A DNA stretch of 64,000 nt from Paracoccaceae bacterium (GTDB taxonomy: Bacteria; Pseudomonadota; Alphaproteobacteria; Rhodobacterales; Rhodobacteraceae). Position numbers and translations under genes: made by a program. Every line of letters starts with the position of its first letter. Within the stretch, counting starts at the first letter, position 1. Below the pieces are notes generated by a model. It ran no database searches. It was not told where the DNA came from and saw only the letters and a list, made by a program, of their open reading frames with translations. The stretch lies in assembly GCA_018222585.1 (NCBI GenBank), contig JAAFAB010000004.1, positions 1 to 64,000 on the forward strand. Reading direction: 5' to 3'. This document shows positions 22,025 to 30,585 of this stretch, piece by piece.

Positions 22025-22560
22025 CTAGAGGTTCCGTAGCTTCACCACTTTCGCGATCGCTTCTTTCCTGCCTCGGGCATGGCTGTCGGTGGTTGAAACC
22101 TCCAAGTGCTGGCCGGCATCGCGCAGATCGAATGGTGCAACGCCCATATTTTTTGCCTCGGTGGTAGCGCGACACGGAATTTTGCGGTGTGCGACACCGA
22201 AGGTTGCAGCAGACGACTTTTCGCATCCGGCGTCGGCCGAGAGCGCAGCGACGGTCGGGTGGGCGAGGACGGGGGCACAGAGAAGCCAGCGCATCAGCTC
22301 AGCCCCTCAAGGCGGCCGAGCAGCTCGCGTAGGGTCTCGCGGTCGATCATCAGGGCGGTCATGGGCGCTCTCCGAGGAAGATCTCGGGGGCGACATGCTG
22401 CCCGGCGGTTCCCGAGGTCAGGTAGAGGGCGAAGGAGACAGCCGCAGCCCCGGCGGCGATCCAGAACGGCCCGGCGGCGACAATCTCGCCAAGCGGGCGC
22501 CGGCGGCGCCTCGTGGCGCTCAGACAGATGGTCGATCATGCCTCGGGTTCTTCGGGTGCG
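22025..22560 (-). pseudogene. Degenerate small-gene cluster (possible phage-type remnant)
   Basis: Minus strand: TM-like LGEIVAAGPFWIAAGAAAVSFALYLTSGTAGQHVAPEIFLGERP* has no in-frame start (upstream stop; MIDHLSERHEA in the other frame), then ATGA overlap to MTALMIDRETLRELLGRLEGLS*, then TGATG overlap to an 89-aa ORF. Confidence 0.35.
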
Positions 22561-23310
22561 GGCGCTGGCCGTGCCAGCTCCTCGGCGCGGGCGGCGTACT
22601 CGGGCGCTGCGGCGCGGGTGGCCGAGCGGTGCAGTGGCGATACGGCATCTTCCCCACTCCTCTGATCCGATCGGCCAGACGATACTTCAAGCACACTCTC
22701 TCGACACTTGCGCGACGGCACGGCTGGGCCTGGCCCGCGCTTCGTCGGCGGCGCTGAGGACAGGGCGCGAAGATGTGCCAGGGCCCGGGGCCATCCAGGG
22801 TTCCGGCGCAGCATGTTTCCCCGCACCTGCACACAGGGCGGGAAGCGGTCGTTTGCTGCGCTTGCCACCTACGCCTGCAAGGCGGACCTTCTTGCCCTTC
22901 GCCGCGAGTGCTCGATTAGCGCTGCCGCTGCGAAGACCGTCGGGAAAGAGGGCGGAGAGTCGACCTCCGCTGCCTGTGAGACATCTGGCAGTGATGCGCA
23001 GGAGATGGCGGCCGCTCTCGGCACGCGGCGCCCGGCACCCCTCGCGCTTCCGGCCTGGTCGCCGACGTTGGGCCGCAGCGCAACCAACAGCAGATCTGAG
23101 CGCTCCCGACCAATCGTCCCGGCTCGGCGACAGGTTATTATCGCGCCTAGCCCCTTGAAAATCTGTCAGGCGAGCACCATTTGAGAACTGCTTAGGTTTC
23201 TTCTCTTCGTTATTCCGCCGCCAGTGGCTTGGTTTCGGTTGATCGGCTTGGATCGACTATGCCGGGCTGCCGCGATCTTGTGGGCAGCGTTTATCAAGGA
23301 GACCACGGAC

Positions 23311-23517
23311 ATGGCCAATGGCACCGTGAAATGGTTCAACAGCACCAAAGGCTTCGGCTTCATTCAACCTGAACATGGCAGCAAGGATATTTTCCTGCAC
23401 ATCTCTGCCGTCGAACGCGCCGGGATCAGCCGGATTGAAGACGGTCAGGCTGTCACCTTCGACATCGAGAGCGGCCGTGACGGTCGCGAATCCGCCAGCA
23501 ACCTGGCACTTGCATGA
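23311..23517 (+). CDS. Cold-shock protein, CspA family
   Basis: 68 aa; MANGTVKWFNSTKGFGFIQPEHGSKDIFLHISAVERAG. Confidence 0.97.
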   Translation: MANGTVKWFNSTKGFGFIQPEHGSKDIFLHISAVERAGISRIEDGQAVTFDIESGRDGRESASNLALA

Positions 23518-23753
23518 AGACGGATCTGGAAGACCTGCTTAGAGGTGTTCCGGCTCAAGAAGGAAACGGTGGGCGGCTTCTGGCCCCCACCGTTTCCGCT
23601 TCGGCTGCAAAAGCCAATGAGCCGATGACTGCGCTTGACAAGACAACCGCAAGTGTCCGGCGCTTGCTGGATGAAGAGGCCCTGGTCCGGTCTGAAAAGA
23701 CGGCACGCCTGAAGGCTGCCCGCGAGAATCGCGACAAGGGCGGCAACGACTGA
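23514..23753 (+). CDS. Small hypothetical protein overlapping csp stop (ATGA)
   Basis: 79 aa; charged C-terminus; 4-bp overlap. Confidence 0.6.
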   Translation: MKTDLEDLLRGVPAQEGNGGRLLAPTVSASAAKANEPMTALDKTTASVRRLLDEEALVRSEKTARLKAARENRDKGGND

Positions 23754-23855
23754 TCCCCGCCCCCGCACCGCCGCGTTCCACGTTGCTGGCCGCGCGAAAT
23801 TCTCCGAATGAATTCGTGCGGCTCATCGCAATCAAATCAACACGAGGAGACGGTC

Positions 23856-24020
23856 ATGGGCTATTCCCAGCCGAAAAAGCAGTTCGATCTCAAGGAATTC
23901 CTGAGCACACCTGCGAAGAAACGTCCCTACAATCGCAAGTTTGGCGCAATGAAGCCGCAAGCGGCAACGTCGAAACCGACCGCAACGTCGGAAGCCGAAC
24001 CGGACGACGCGGCAAGCTGA
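23856..24020 (+). CDS. Small basic hypothetical protein
   Basis: 54 aa MGYSQPKKQFDLKEFLSTPAKKRPYNRKFGAMKPQ...; upstream AGGAG (cacgaggagacggtc-ATG). Confidence 0.55.
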   Translation: MGYSQPKKQFDLKEFLSTPAKKRPYNRKFGAMKPQAATSKPTATSEAEPDDAAS

Positions 24021-24225
24021 GCGTCTCGATATCTCTGCCTCCGGATCCCGGAGCGGCATAACAGGGTTGGTTCCGAGCATTCGGAGCCGACAGAGTCCCT
24101 GATGAGGGACCTGGCGCGACCATCGTCGCGCCGAACAGGCGATCTCCTCCATTTTCGAAGAGCGTTGCGGACTGCCCTGCCGGGCAGGCTGCGCCGGGAT
24201 CGCGTTAACAAACAAGGACAACAGA

Positions 24226-24477
24226 ATGATTGAAATACAATGGGGTGTCCCGATCACCCTTTACCCGGCACACAATGGTGTCGCCGAACGCTTCAGCACG
24301 ATCGAAAAGGCGCGTCACTGGCTGCGCCGCAACTGGCCCATCGTGGACGATGCGCGTCAGGCCGCCCTGGAGAAGATAGACTCTGCCATGGATTGTATGA
24401 GCCCGGTGAAGGAAGCACGCAGCGCCTTCGTCACTGCGGCACTGTCTGCCGGGTTCGTTCCCGACCGCGCGTCCTGA
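24226..24477 (+). CDS. DUF982 domain-containing protein
   Basis: 83 aa; FSTIEKARHWLRRNWP...KEARSAFVTAALSAGFVP pattern. Confidence 0.75.
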   Translation: MIEIQWGVPITLYPAHNGVAERFSTIEKARHWLRRNWPIVDDARQAALEKIDSAMDCMSPVKEARSAFVTAALSAGFVPDRAS

Positions 24478-24570
24478 GGCCCGCCGGACATTCGGGGACG
24501 CGCATTGGACCATAGAAATTCGCTAACAGGTCAAGTAGCTTGCGCTGAAACCACTCTTCCGGCCAGACGC

Positions 24571-25785
24571 ATGTTGCCCAATATTGATCCCCTCCACGAA
24601 AGTATCCGGCAGGTCGAGCTTGTCTCGGATATTTCCATGATCCTCGATGCCTGCGGGGCTGCAACCGGCATGGGCTTTGTTGCTGTCGCTCGCGTGACCG
24701 AAGACCGCTGGCTGACCTGCGCGTCCCGCGATCAGGTGAATTTCGGCCTGACAGCGGGCGACGAGCTTGATGTCGCATCGACCATCTGTCGCGAAGTACG
24801 GGCCTGTCGCAGCATCATCACGATTCCGGATGTGGATGACAGCGAGGTCTATCGCGATCACCCCACGCCCCGGCAATACGGTTTCAAGAGCTACATCTCG
24901 GTTCCGATCATCAGAAGCGATGACAGTATCTGGGGCACCCTGTGTGCCATCGACCCCGACCCGCGGGAGCTCGGGCCGCAGGCGGAACAGCTCTTTGCGA
25001 TCTTTGCCAGATCAATCGCCCGAGAGCTCGACCGCCAGGACGAGCTTACCAAGGGGCGGCAAGAGATCGCAGAGGGTCGCGCCAGCCTTCAGACCGAACG
25101 CGATACCGCACGGCTGCGGGAAGAGTTCATTGCCATCGTCGGGCACGACCTGCGCAATCCGATCGCCGCGGTTACATCCGGCTTGCGAATGATCGAGAAA
25201 CGCGATCTGTCGCCGGAGCGCCGGGCGATGCTGGTGCTCGAGATGCAGCGTGCGCTGACGCGGGCCAGCCAGATCATCGCCAACCTGATGGATTTCGCCC
25301 GTGGCCGCCTTGGCGCCGGGATCGAAGTGAATGCGCCCGTGCCGGTCGATCTTGAGCCGGTGTTCCGCGACGTGATTGGCGAGATCGAACAGGTTGCCGG
25401 TCAGCCGGTCCTGCCTTCGATCGACTTGCCGCGCGCTCTGGTCGCCGATCCGCAGCGGCTTGGCCAGCTGTTGTCAAATCTTCTGGGCAATGCCGTGGCC
25501 CACGGTGCCCCCGATCAACCAATTGCGGTCGACATCGCAGAGCGCGACGGTGAGCTGGTTGCCAGCGTCACGAACCAGGGCACGCCGATCCCGCCGGAGG
25601 TACAGGCGTCATTGTTTCAGCCGTTCTCACGCAATGAAAGCAAGCAGAAAGGCCCTCAAGGTCTGGGGCTTGGCCTTTACATCGCGTCACAGATCGCCAT
25701 GGCGCACGGCGGACGGATCAATGTGTCGTCTTCCGCGGAGGCGGGCACGACCTTCACCCTGTATCTGCCAGCCAAGCCGGCCTGA
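24571..25785 (+). CDS. GAF-domain sensor histidine kinase
   Basis: GAF-like N-terminus; H-box IVGHDLRNPIAAV; HATPase GLGLGLYIASQIAMAHGG; ATG at 24571 chosen. Confidence 0.9.
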   Translation: MLPNIDPLHESIRQVELVSDISMILDACGAATGMGFVAVARVTEDRWLTCASRDQVNFGLTAGDELDVASTICREVRACRSIITIPDVDDSEVYRDHPTPRQYGFKSYISVPIIRSDDSIWGTLCAIDPDPRELGPQAEQLFAIFARSIARELDRQDELTKGRQEIAEGRASLQTERDTARLREEFIAIVGHDLRNPIAAVTSGLRMIEKRDLSPERRAMLVLEMQRALTRASQIIANLMDFARGRLGAGIEVNAPVPVDLEPVFRDVIGEIEQVAGQPVLPSIDLPRALVADPQRLGQLLSNLLGNAVAHGAPDQPIAVDIAERDGELVASVTNQGTPIPPEVQASLFQPFSRNESKQKGPQGLGLGLYIASQIAMAHGGRINVSSSAEAGTTFTLYLPAKPA

Positions 25786-25787
25786 AA

Positions 25788-26150
25788 TCACGGCATCCGG
25801 ACAAGCGCCGCAACGATGTCCTTGGCTGCGAGAGGTTTTTCAAGAAACGGACTGTTTTGCGGCATGGCATGAGGTGCGGGAGGCGTGCCACCCGACATGA
25901 TGACGATACGGCAACTGTCAGACCGCCGCCGCACTTCCGACGCGAGGGCAATACCGTTGATTTCGCCCGGCATGTCGATATCGGTGACAAGCACGTCGAC
26001 GGCATCGCTGCCGTCCATGACGCGCAGTGCCGTTGCCGCATCTCCCGCTTCCAGAACGTTGTATCCAAAATCCGCAAGACCGAGTGCCAGATCCATGCGA
26101 ATTATAGGCTCGTCCTCGACAACGAGGATCGTCAGGCTCTTTTCGATCAT
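25788..26150 (-). CDS. Single-domain response regulator
   Basis: 120 aa REC domain; VVEDEPIIRMDLA, VTDIDMPG, FLEKPL. Confidence 0.93.
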   Translation of the reverse strand: MIEKSLTILVVEDEPIIRMDLALGLADFGYNVLEAGDAATALRVMDGSDAVDVLVTDIDMPGEINGIALASEVRRRSDSCRIVIMSGGTPPAPHAMPQNSPFLEKPLAAKDIVAALVRMP

Positions 26151-26663
26151 GCGGGCGTTCCAATGCTACAGGTGAAGTGCACGCAGCCTGCACTCGCGCG
26201 CCCTACGATACCTAGGCCAACGGCTCGGGGGGGCATACGCGTTCCGGTTTTCTTTTGTGTCTGTGACATTTTTCGAGCAAGTCTGGCTATAAATGCCAAA
26301 GATCATACTGTGCGCCCCGATGCGATGGTCGGTGACGCAGGACGATCAGATGCTTTCGATCGTGACAGCCAGCGCCGTTGTAATTCAGGCAAGACATCCT
26401 ATATGTTGTTGAAGCGTTACGTGCATATCCCAAATTTAGAGGGTTTGAGGGAAGAGCGGACCCTGCCGATTGTCCGGCAATCACTATCCCACTACCGGAG
26501 CTCTCACCGAGCTGCTCGTTTCCGTAGAACACCCCTATCCTCAGACATTTGCCGAGCCCGCGTGGAAGTCCTTGGTGGGATGGCTTTCAGGCAGACCTGT
26601 TCTGCCGCGCCCTTGATCAAGCAACTGCAACGACCTCTTGCGAGGTGATTGAAAGGAACGTCC

Positions 26664-27545
26664 GTGAACAAGGACACGCGCCCCTCGACGATGGCAGGCC
26701 GTACGTCGGCGTTGCGCATGAATATCGGGTGCCGCATCACCCACACCCTGACCCAGCCGACCCCATTGGTCGCGCTGTTGAACGTCCATTATTCGCGGTT
26801 CGGCGACCTCGAACGCGCGGATTACCTCGTGACCCAGCCCAGCGTTCCGCTCGAAAGCTACCGCGATGGTTTCGGCAACTGGTGCGCGCGCATGGTGGCC
26901 CCTCCGGGCGAGTTCACCCTGACGACCGATGGCATCTTCCGCGATGCAGGTCAGCTCGACCCCCATTGCCCGGATGCACAGCAACATGCCGTGGAGGACT
27001 TGCCCTTCGATACGCTCGTCTACCTGCTGGGCAGCCGCTATTGCGATACGGACTTGTTGTCGGAGCGCGCCTGGGAGCTGTTCGAAAAGACCGATCCGGG
27101 CTGGTCGCGCGTGCAGGCCATCTGCGACTACGTGCATGACACCATAACCTTCGACTACATGAAGGCCGACGCAACCCGTACCGCATCGCAGACACTGGCC
27201 GGAGGCTTTGGGGTCTGCCGCGATTTCACCCATCTCGGCATCACGCTGTGTCGCTGCATGAACATCCCAGCCCGGTACTGCACAGGCTACCTGAGCGAGA
27301 TCGGCGAACCGCTGCCCCATGCCGAAGACGATTTCGCGGCATGGATGGAGGTCTACCTGGGCGGCCAATGGTGGGTGTTCGATCCTCGAAACAACAGACG
27401 GCGCACCGGGCGCATTCTTGTCGCGCGCGGCAGAGACGCCGCAGACGTGCCGCTGACACAAATCTTCGGGCCGGGAACCCTGTCCGGGTTTGAAGTGTGG
27501 ACTCAGGAAGTTCACGGCGAAGGGCCCGTCACTCCCGATACCTGA
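26664..27545 (+). CDS. Transglutaminase-like cysteine protease-fold protein A
   Basis: TASQTLAGGFGVCRDFTHLGI...AAWMEVYLGGQWWVFDPRNNRRRTGRI; GTG start inferred. Confidence 0.85.
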   Translation: MNKDTRPSTMAGRTSALRMNIGCRITHTLTQPTPLVALLNVHYSRFGDLERADYLVTQPSVPLESYRDGFGNWCARMVAPPGEFTLTTDGIFRDAGQLDPHCPDAQQHAVEDLPFDTLVYLLGSRYCDTDLLSERAWELFEKTDPGWSRVQAICDYVHDTITFDYMKADATRTASQTLAGGFGVCRDFTHLGITLCRCMNIPARYCTGYLSEIGEPLPHAEDDFAAWMEVYLGGQWWVFDPRNNRRRTGRILVARGRDAADVPLTQIFGPGTLSGFEVWTQEVHGEGPVTPDT

Positions 27546-27632
27546 CCTTCAGGGCCAGAGACCACGTATCACCTCACTTTGGGGCGCGTGCCAACTGGCC
27601 CTTTGCTTTCAATATTTCCAAGGAACTATCAA

Positions 27633-28097
27633 ATGAACCTCCAAGTCGATATGGCAACCCTTCCGCGCATGTCAGGCGAGTGCCTCTCTATCAGCCTCAG
27701 GTCATCGGATGAGGCTTTCGGCGGCCGACCTGCCCCCTGCAAACAACATGACGCAACCGCCAAGCCTCTTGCCGCGCTGTGGCGGTCGAACCTCGCAGGA
27801 CACAGCGTCAGTCGGATTTTGCCCGGAACTAGCAGCGATGGCACCGAAGGCCTGGATCAGGACAGGGAACCGACCGCAATCTTCGTTGAGCGGATGTTGG
27901 CGGACCCGATCATTCATCTCGTCATGCTGGCGGATGGAGTGTCGGAACAAGAGATCAGGACCCTCTACGGGATGCGTCTCCCGACGAAGATAGATGGGCG
28001 CGACCGACCTGATACATCAGTGTTGTCGATGCAGGAGAGGGACATTCCCGAACAGGGGCCGCGACCCGGCAGCCCTCGGCCGGGTATCGGTGAATGA
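27633..28097 (+). CDS. Hypothetical protein
   Basis: ORF between two transglutaminases; FVERMLADPIIHLVMLADGVSEQEIRTLYG segment; ATGA overlap with next ORF. Confidence 0.55.
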   Translation: MNLQVDMATLPRMSGECLSISLRSSDEAFGGRPAPCKQHDATAKPLAALWRSNLAGHSVSRILPGTSSDGTEGLDQDREPTAIFVERMLADPIIHLVMLADGVSEQEIRTLYGMRLPTKIDGRDRPDTSVLSMQERDIPEQGPRPGSPRPGIGE

Positions 28098-28381
28098 GCC
28101 TTGCAGGCGAACATCTTGCCCAAAAGGCCGCCACAGCAGACGTCGACGTGAGGAGGAAGCGGCACGTGACGGAAGAGCACTTCACATCGCCGGACGATAT
28201 GATCACGCCTGCCAAAGCGGACGTGGCCGCAGAACGCTTGTGCCTGTCTTGCCGCAAGACCTTTCCGAGCGACGGGTTCGGACACCGGATCTGCCCTCGC
28301 TGCAAAGGGTCGAGTGTCTGGCGGAGCTCTGTCCCGGATCGCGGCTCGACCGGGCGCCAGCGCGGTGCCCGGACGTCGTGA
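28094..28381 (+). CDS. Small C-terminal zinc-ribbon protein
   Basis: 95 aa; CLSCRKTFPSDGFGHRICPRCKG (CxxC...CxxC). Confidence 0.65.
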   Translation: MSLAGEHLAQKAATADVDVRRKRHVTEEHFTSPDDMITPAKADVAAERLCLSCRKTFPSDGFGHRICPRCKGSSVWRSSVPDRGSTGRQRGARTS

Positions 28382-28388
28382 TTTCGCC

Positions 28389-29291
28389 ATGACCCGTCTC
28401 TCCATCACCCACAGGACACGCTATCGCTTTTACAACCCGGTGGTTCTGGCGCCACACCGGATGATGCTGCGCCCCCGCGAGACACCCGACCTGAGACTTC
28501 TTTCATTCAAACTGGATATTCGGCCTGAGGCGGTCATCGACTGGGCCCATGACGTGGCTGGCAATGTCGTGGCTTCGGCCAGCTTCCAGTCCAAAGTGCA
28601 GGAGCTGGAAATCATATCGCAGTCCCGCGTCGATCTGCGCGCGCCCGTCTGGCCGGTCTTTCCCATCTCGGCTTCCGCAGCATCCTATCCCTTCGCCTAT
28701 TCGCCAGACGAAAGGGCCGACCTCGGCGCGCTCATCCTGCCGCAGTACGAAGATCAAGGGCAGCGCCTGCAAGGCTGGGTCGAGTCTATCGTCGCGACGA
28801 GGCCAACCGACACGCTGGCCCTTCTGAAGGATGTCAGCAACGCGATCACAACGCAGATCGCCTATCAGGGACGCGAAACCGAAGGCACGCAGGGCCCGCT
28901 CGAGACGCTGGACCGTGGCTGGGGCACCTGCCGCGACTTCGCCGTACTCTTTGCCGAGGCTGTCCGGACTTTGGGGTTCGGAGCGCGGCTTGTCTCGGGT
29001 TACCTTTTCGATCCCTTCGAAAATACCGTCGGAACAACGGAGGCGGGCGCAACCCATGCCTGGGTGGAGGTTTTTGTCCCGGGAGCGGGATGGATACCTT
29101 TTGATCCAACGAACAGGTCTTTCGGTTCCGCAAATCTTGTGTCCGTCGCTGTTGCCCGGAATATTCATCAAATCTCGCCGGTTTCAGGCAGTTTCAGAGG
29201 CACGAACTCTGATTTCCGCGACCTTGACGTGACGGTAGATGTTCGCGCCGATGACAATCCTCAGACTGCGGACGGCAGCGGAGAAAGCTGA
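28389..29291 (+). CDS. Transglutaminase-like protein B
   Basis: MTRLSITHRTRYRFYNPVVLAPHRMMLRPRE N-terminal domain; GWGTCRDFAVLFAEA; THAWVEVFVPGAGWIPFDPTN. Confidence 0.92.
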   Translation: MTRLSITHRTRYRFYNPVVLAPHRMMLRPRETPDLRLLSFKLDIRPEAVIDWAHDVAGNVVASASFQSKVQELEIISQSRVDLRAPVWPVFPISASAASYPFAYSPDERADLGALILPQYEDQGQRLQGWVESIVATRPTDTLALLKDVSNAITTQIAYQGRETEGTQGPLETLDRGWGTCRDFAVLFAEAVRTLGFGARLVSGYLFDPFENTVGTTEAGATHAWVEVFVPGAGWIPFDPTNRSFGSANLVSVAVARNIHQISPVSGSFRGTNSDFRDLDVTVDVRADDNPQTADGSGES

Positions 29292-29784
29292 TGCGTTGAA
29301 ACCGGAAGACGGTGTTAGGGAATGCGCGCATGGTCTTGGAAAAATACGCATGTCGTCCCCCCCCCTGCTTCAAAACTTTATTCGGTCAGCTTGACTTTAT
29401 TGCAGGTGCTGCGCCGACGACCTCTCGGTCACTTGGTGATACTCCCCCTTTGCCTCGCGGCGGTCCCGCAGGTCCGCATCCCCGATGGAATTCGCGTCCG
29501 AAGCACTGACGCAACCGAACCCGGCGGGATGTCGCAGGGTATGGCTATCGGAAGGTCACGGGTCGCATTGAGACATTGGATCAGCGGCCTGATGTCAGGA
29601 TAGGGCCTGTTGCGACTGGGCTGCCGATGCTGCAACTGCGAACTCAAGCAAAATCGACGTGGTCAGTTTGGGTTCGTCGCCGACCTTCGCCGCGCAAGGG
29701 TGAGAAGGTCCGGCCTGCGGGCGTCCGGTGCGGGGCATCCCCGAAGATCCCGGGAGTCTCAGCCCGGATGAGCCACCGCCGCCG

Positions 29785-30435
29785 TCACGAGACAGCGGAG
29801 AGGAAGGTCGAGAGGCCGTAGTTGAACCGCTGTTCCCAATCCCGGGTCGACGGTCTCTCCCGCGGGCTGACCAGCACCTCGAGCATCGGCAGATGAAGCA
29901 TGTCCATCAGCAGCGCAGCCGCCGCGCAGGTGTCGGCGATCTTCAACTCGCCACGGGCGACAGCCAGGTCGAGTTCCCGTTTCAGCCGGGCCTGCTTGGT
30001 GCGGGGGCCGTTTTCCAGGCAGCGACTTGCCAGCCGCGGGTGGTGCTCGGCTTCGGCGATGGCCAGGCGCAGCAGGGCGATCGGCAGGTCCCAGGCTTCC
30101 GAGGGTTCGTCGAAGCGGAAGAGCCTTCGCACACGTGTTTCGAACGCCGCGCCGTCGTCCTCCAGCACATCCTGGCAGTGCAGCAAGGCGAACCGGCGTT
30201 CAAGATAGGCATCAAACAGCGAGTCGCGGTCCTGGAAGATGTCGTAAAGCGTCTGTTTCGACATTCCCGCGCGGCGGGCGATGGCGGACATGGTCATACC
30301 GGCCAGCCCGACCTCGCGGAACAGGTCGTCCAGCGCCGACAGGATGCGGTCGCGCCGCTCGCCCGGATCCATCGCGACGGGTCGCCCACGGGCCCGGCGC
30401 GGTTCGGCGGCGTCTTTCTGTGCATCCTCGGTCAT
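29785..30435 (-). CDS. TetR/AcrR-family regulator
   Basis: 216 aa; GMTMSAIARRAGMSKQTLYDIFQDRDSLF. Confidence 0.93.
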   Translation of the reverse strand: MTEDAQKDAAEPRRARGRPVAMDPGERRDRILSALDDLFREVGLAGMTMSAIARRAGMSKQTLYDIFQDRDSLFDAYLERRFALLHCQDVLEDDGAAFETRVRRLFRFDEPSEAWDLPIALLRLAIAEAEHHPRLASRCLENGPRTKQARLKRELDLAVARGELKIADTCAAAALLMDMLHLPMLEVLVSPRERPSTRDWEQRFNYGLSTFLSAVS

Positions 30436-30509
30436 TGCGGCCCTCCCTCCAGCTCTGCCCGCGCGGACGGGACGGATTGGGCTTGCAGATGGCCCGTCGC
30501 ACGATTTAA

Positions 30510-30538
30510 GAGACTCGCGAGTCTCATATGTGAGTCAC
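30510..30538. promoter_or_regulatory. Putative TetR operator: GAGACTCGCGAGTCTC (30510-30525) plus GTGAGTCAC (30530-30538)
   Basis: Perfect palindromes in the divergent tetR/RND spacer. Confidence 0.7.
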
Positions 30539-30585
30539 GGGCAGCCGCCAAGCGTTTTCCCTGTCTTCCCCGAAAGGAGCCTGAA

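Noticed and set aside
22106-23158. 350-aa plus-strand ORF in the region after tRNA-Pro
   Set aside because: Arg/Ser/Pro-rich, no domain resemblance, overlaps several equally poor frames
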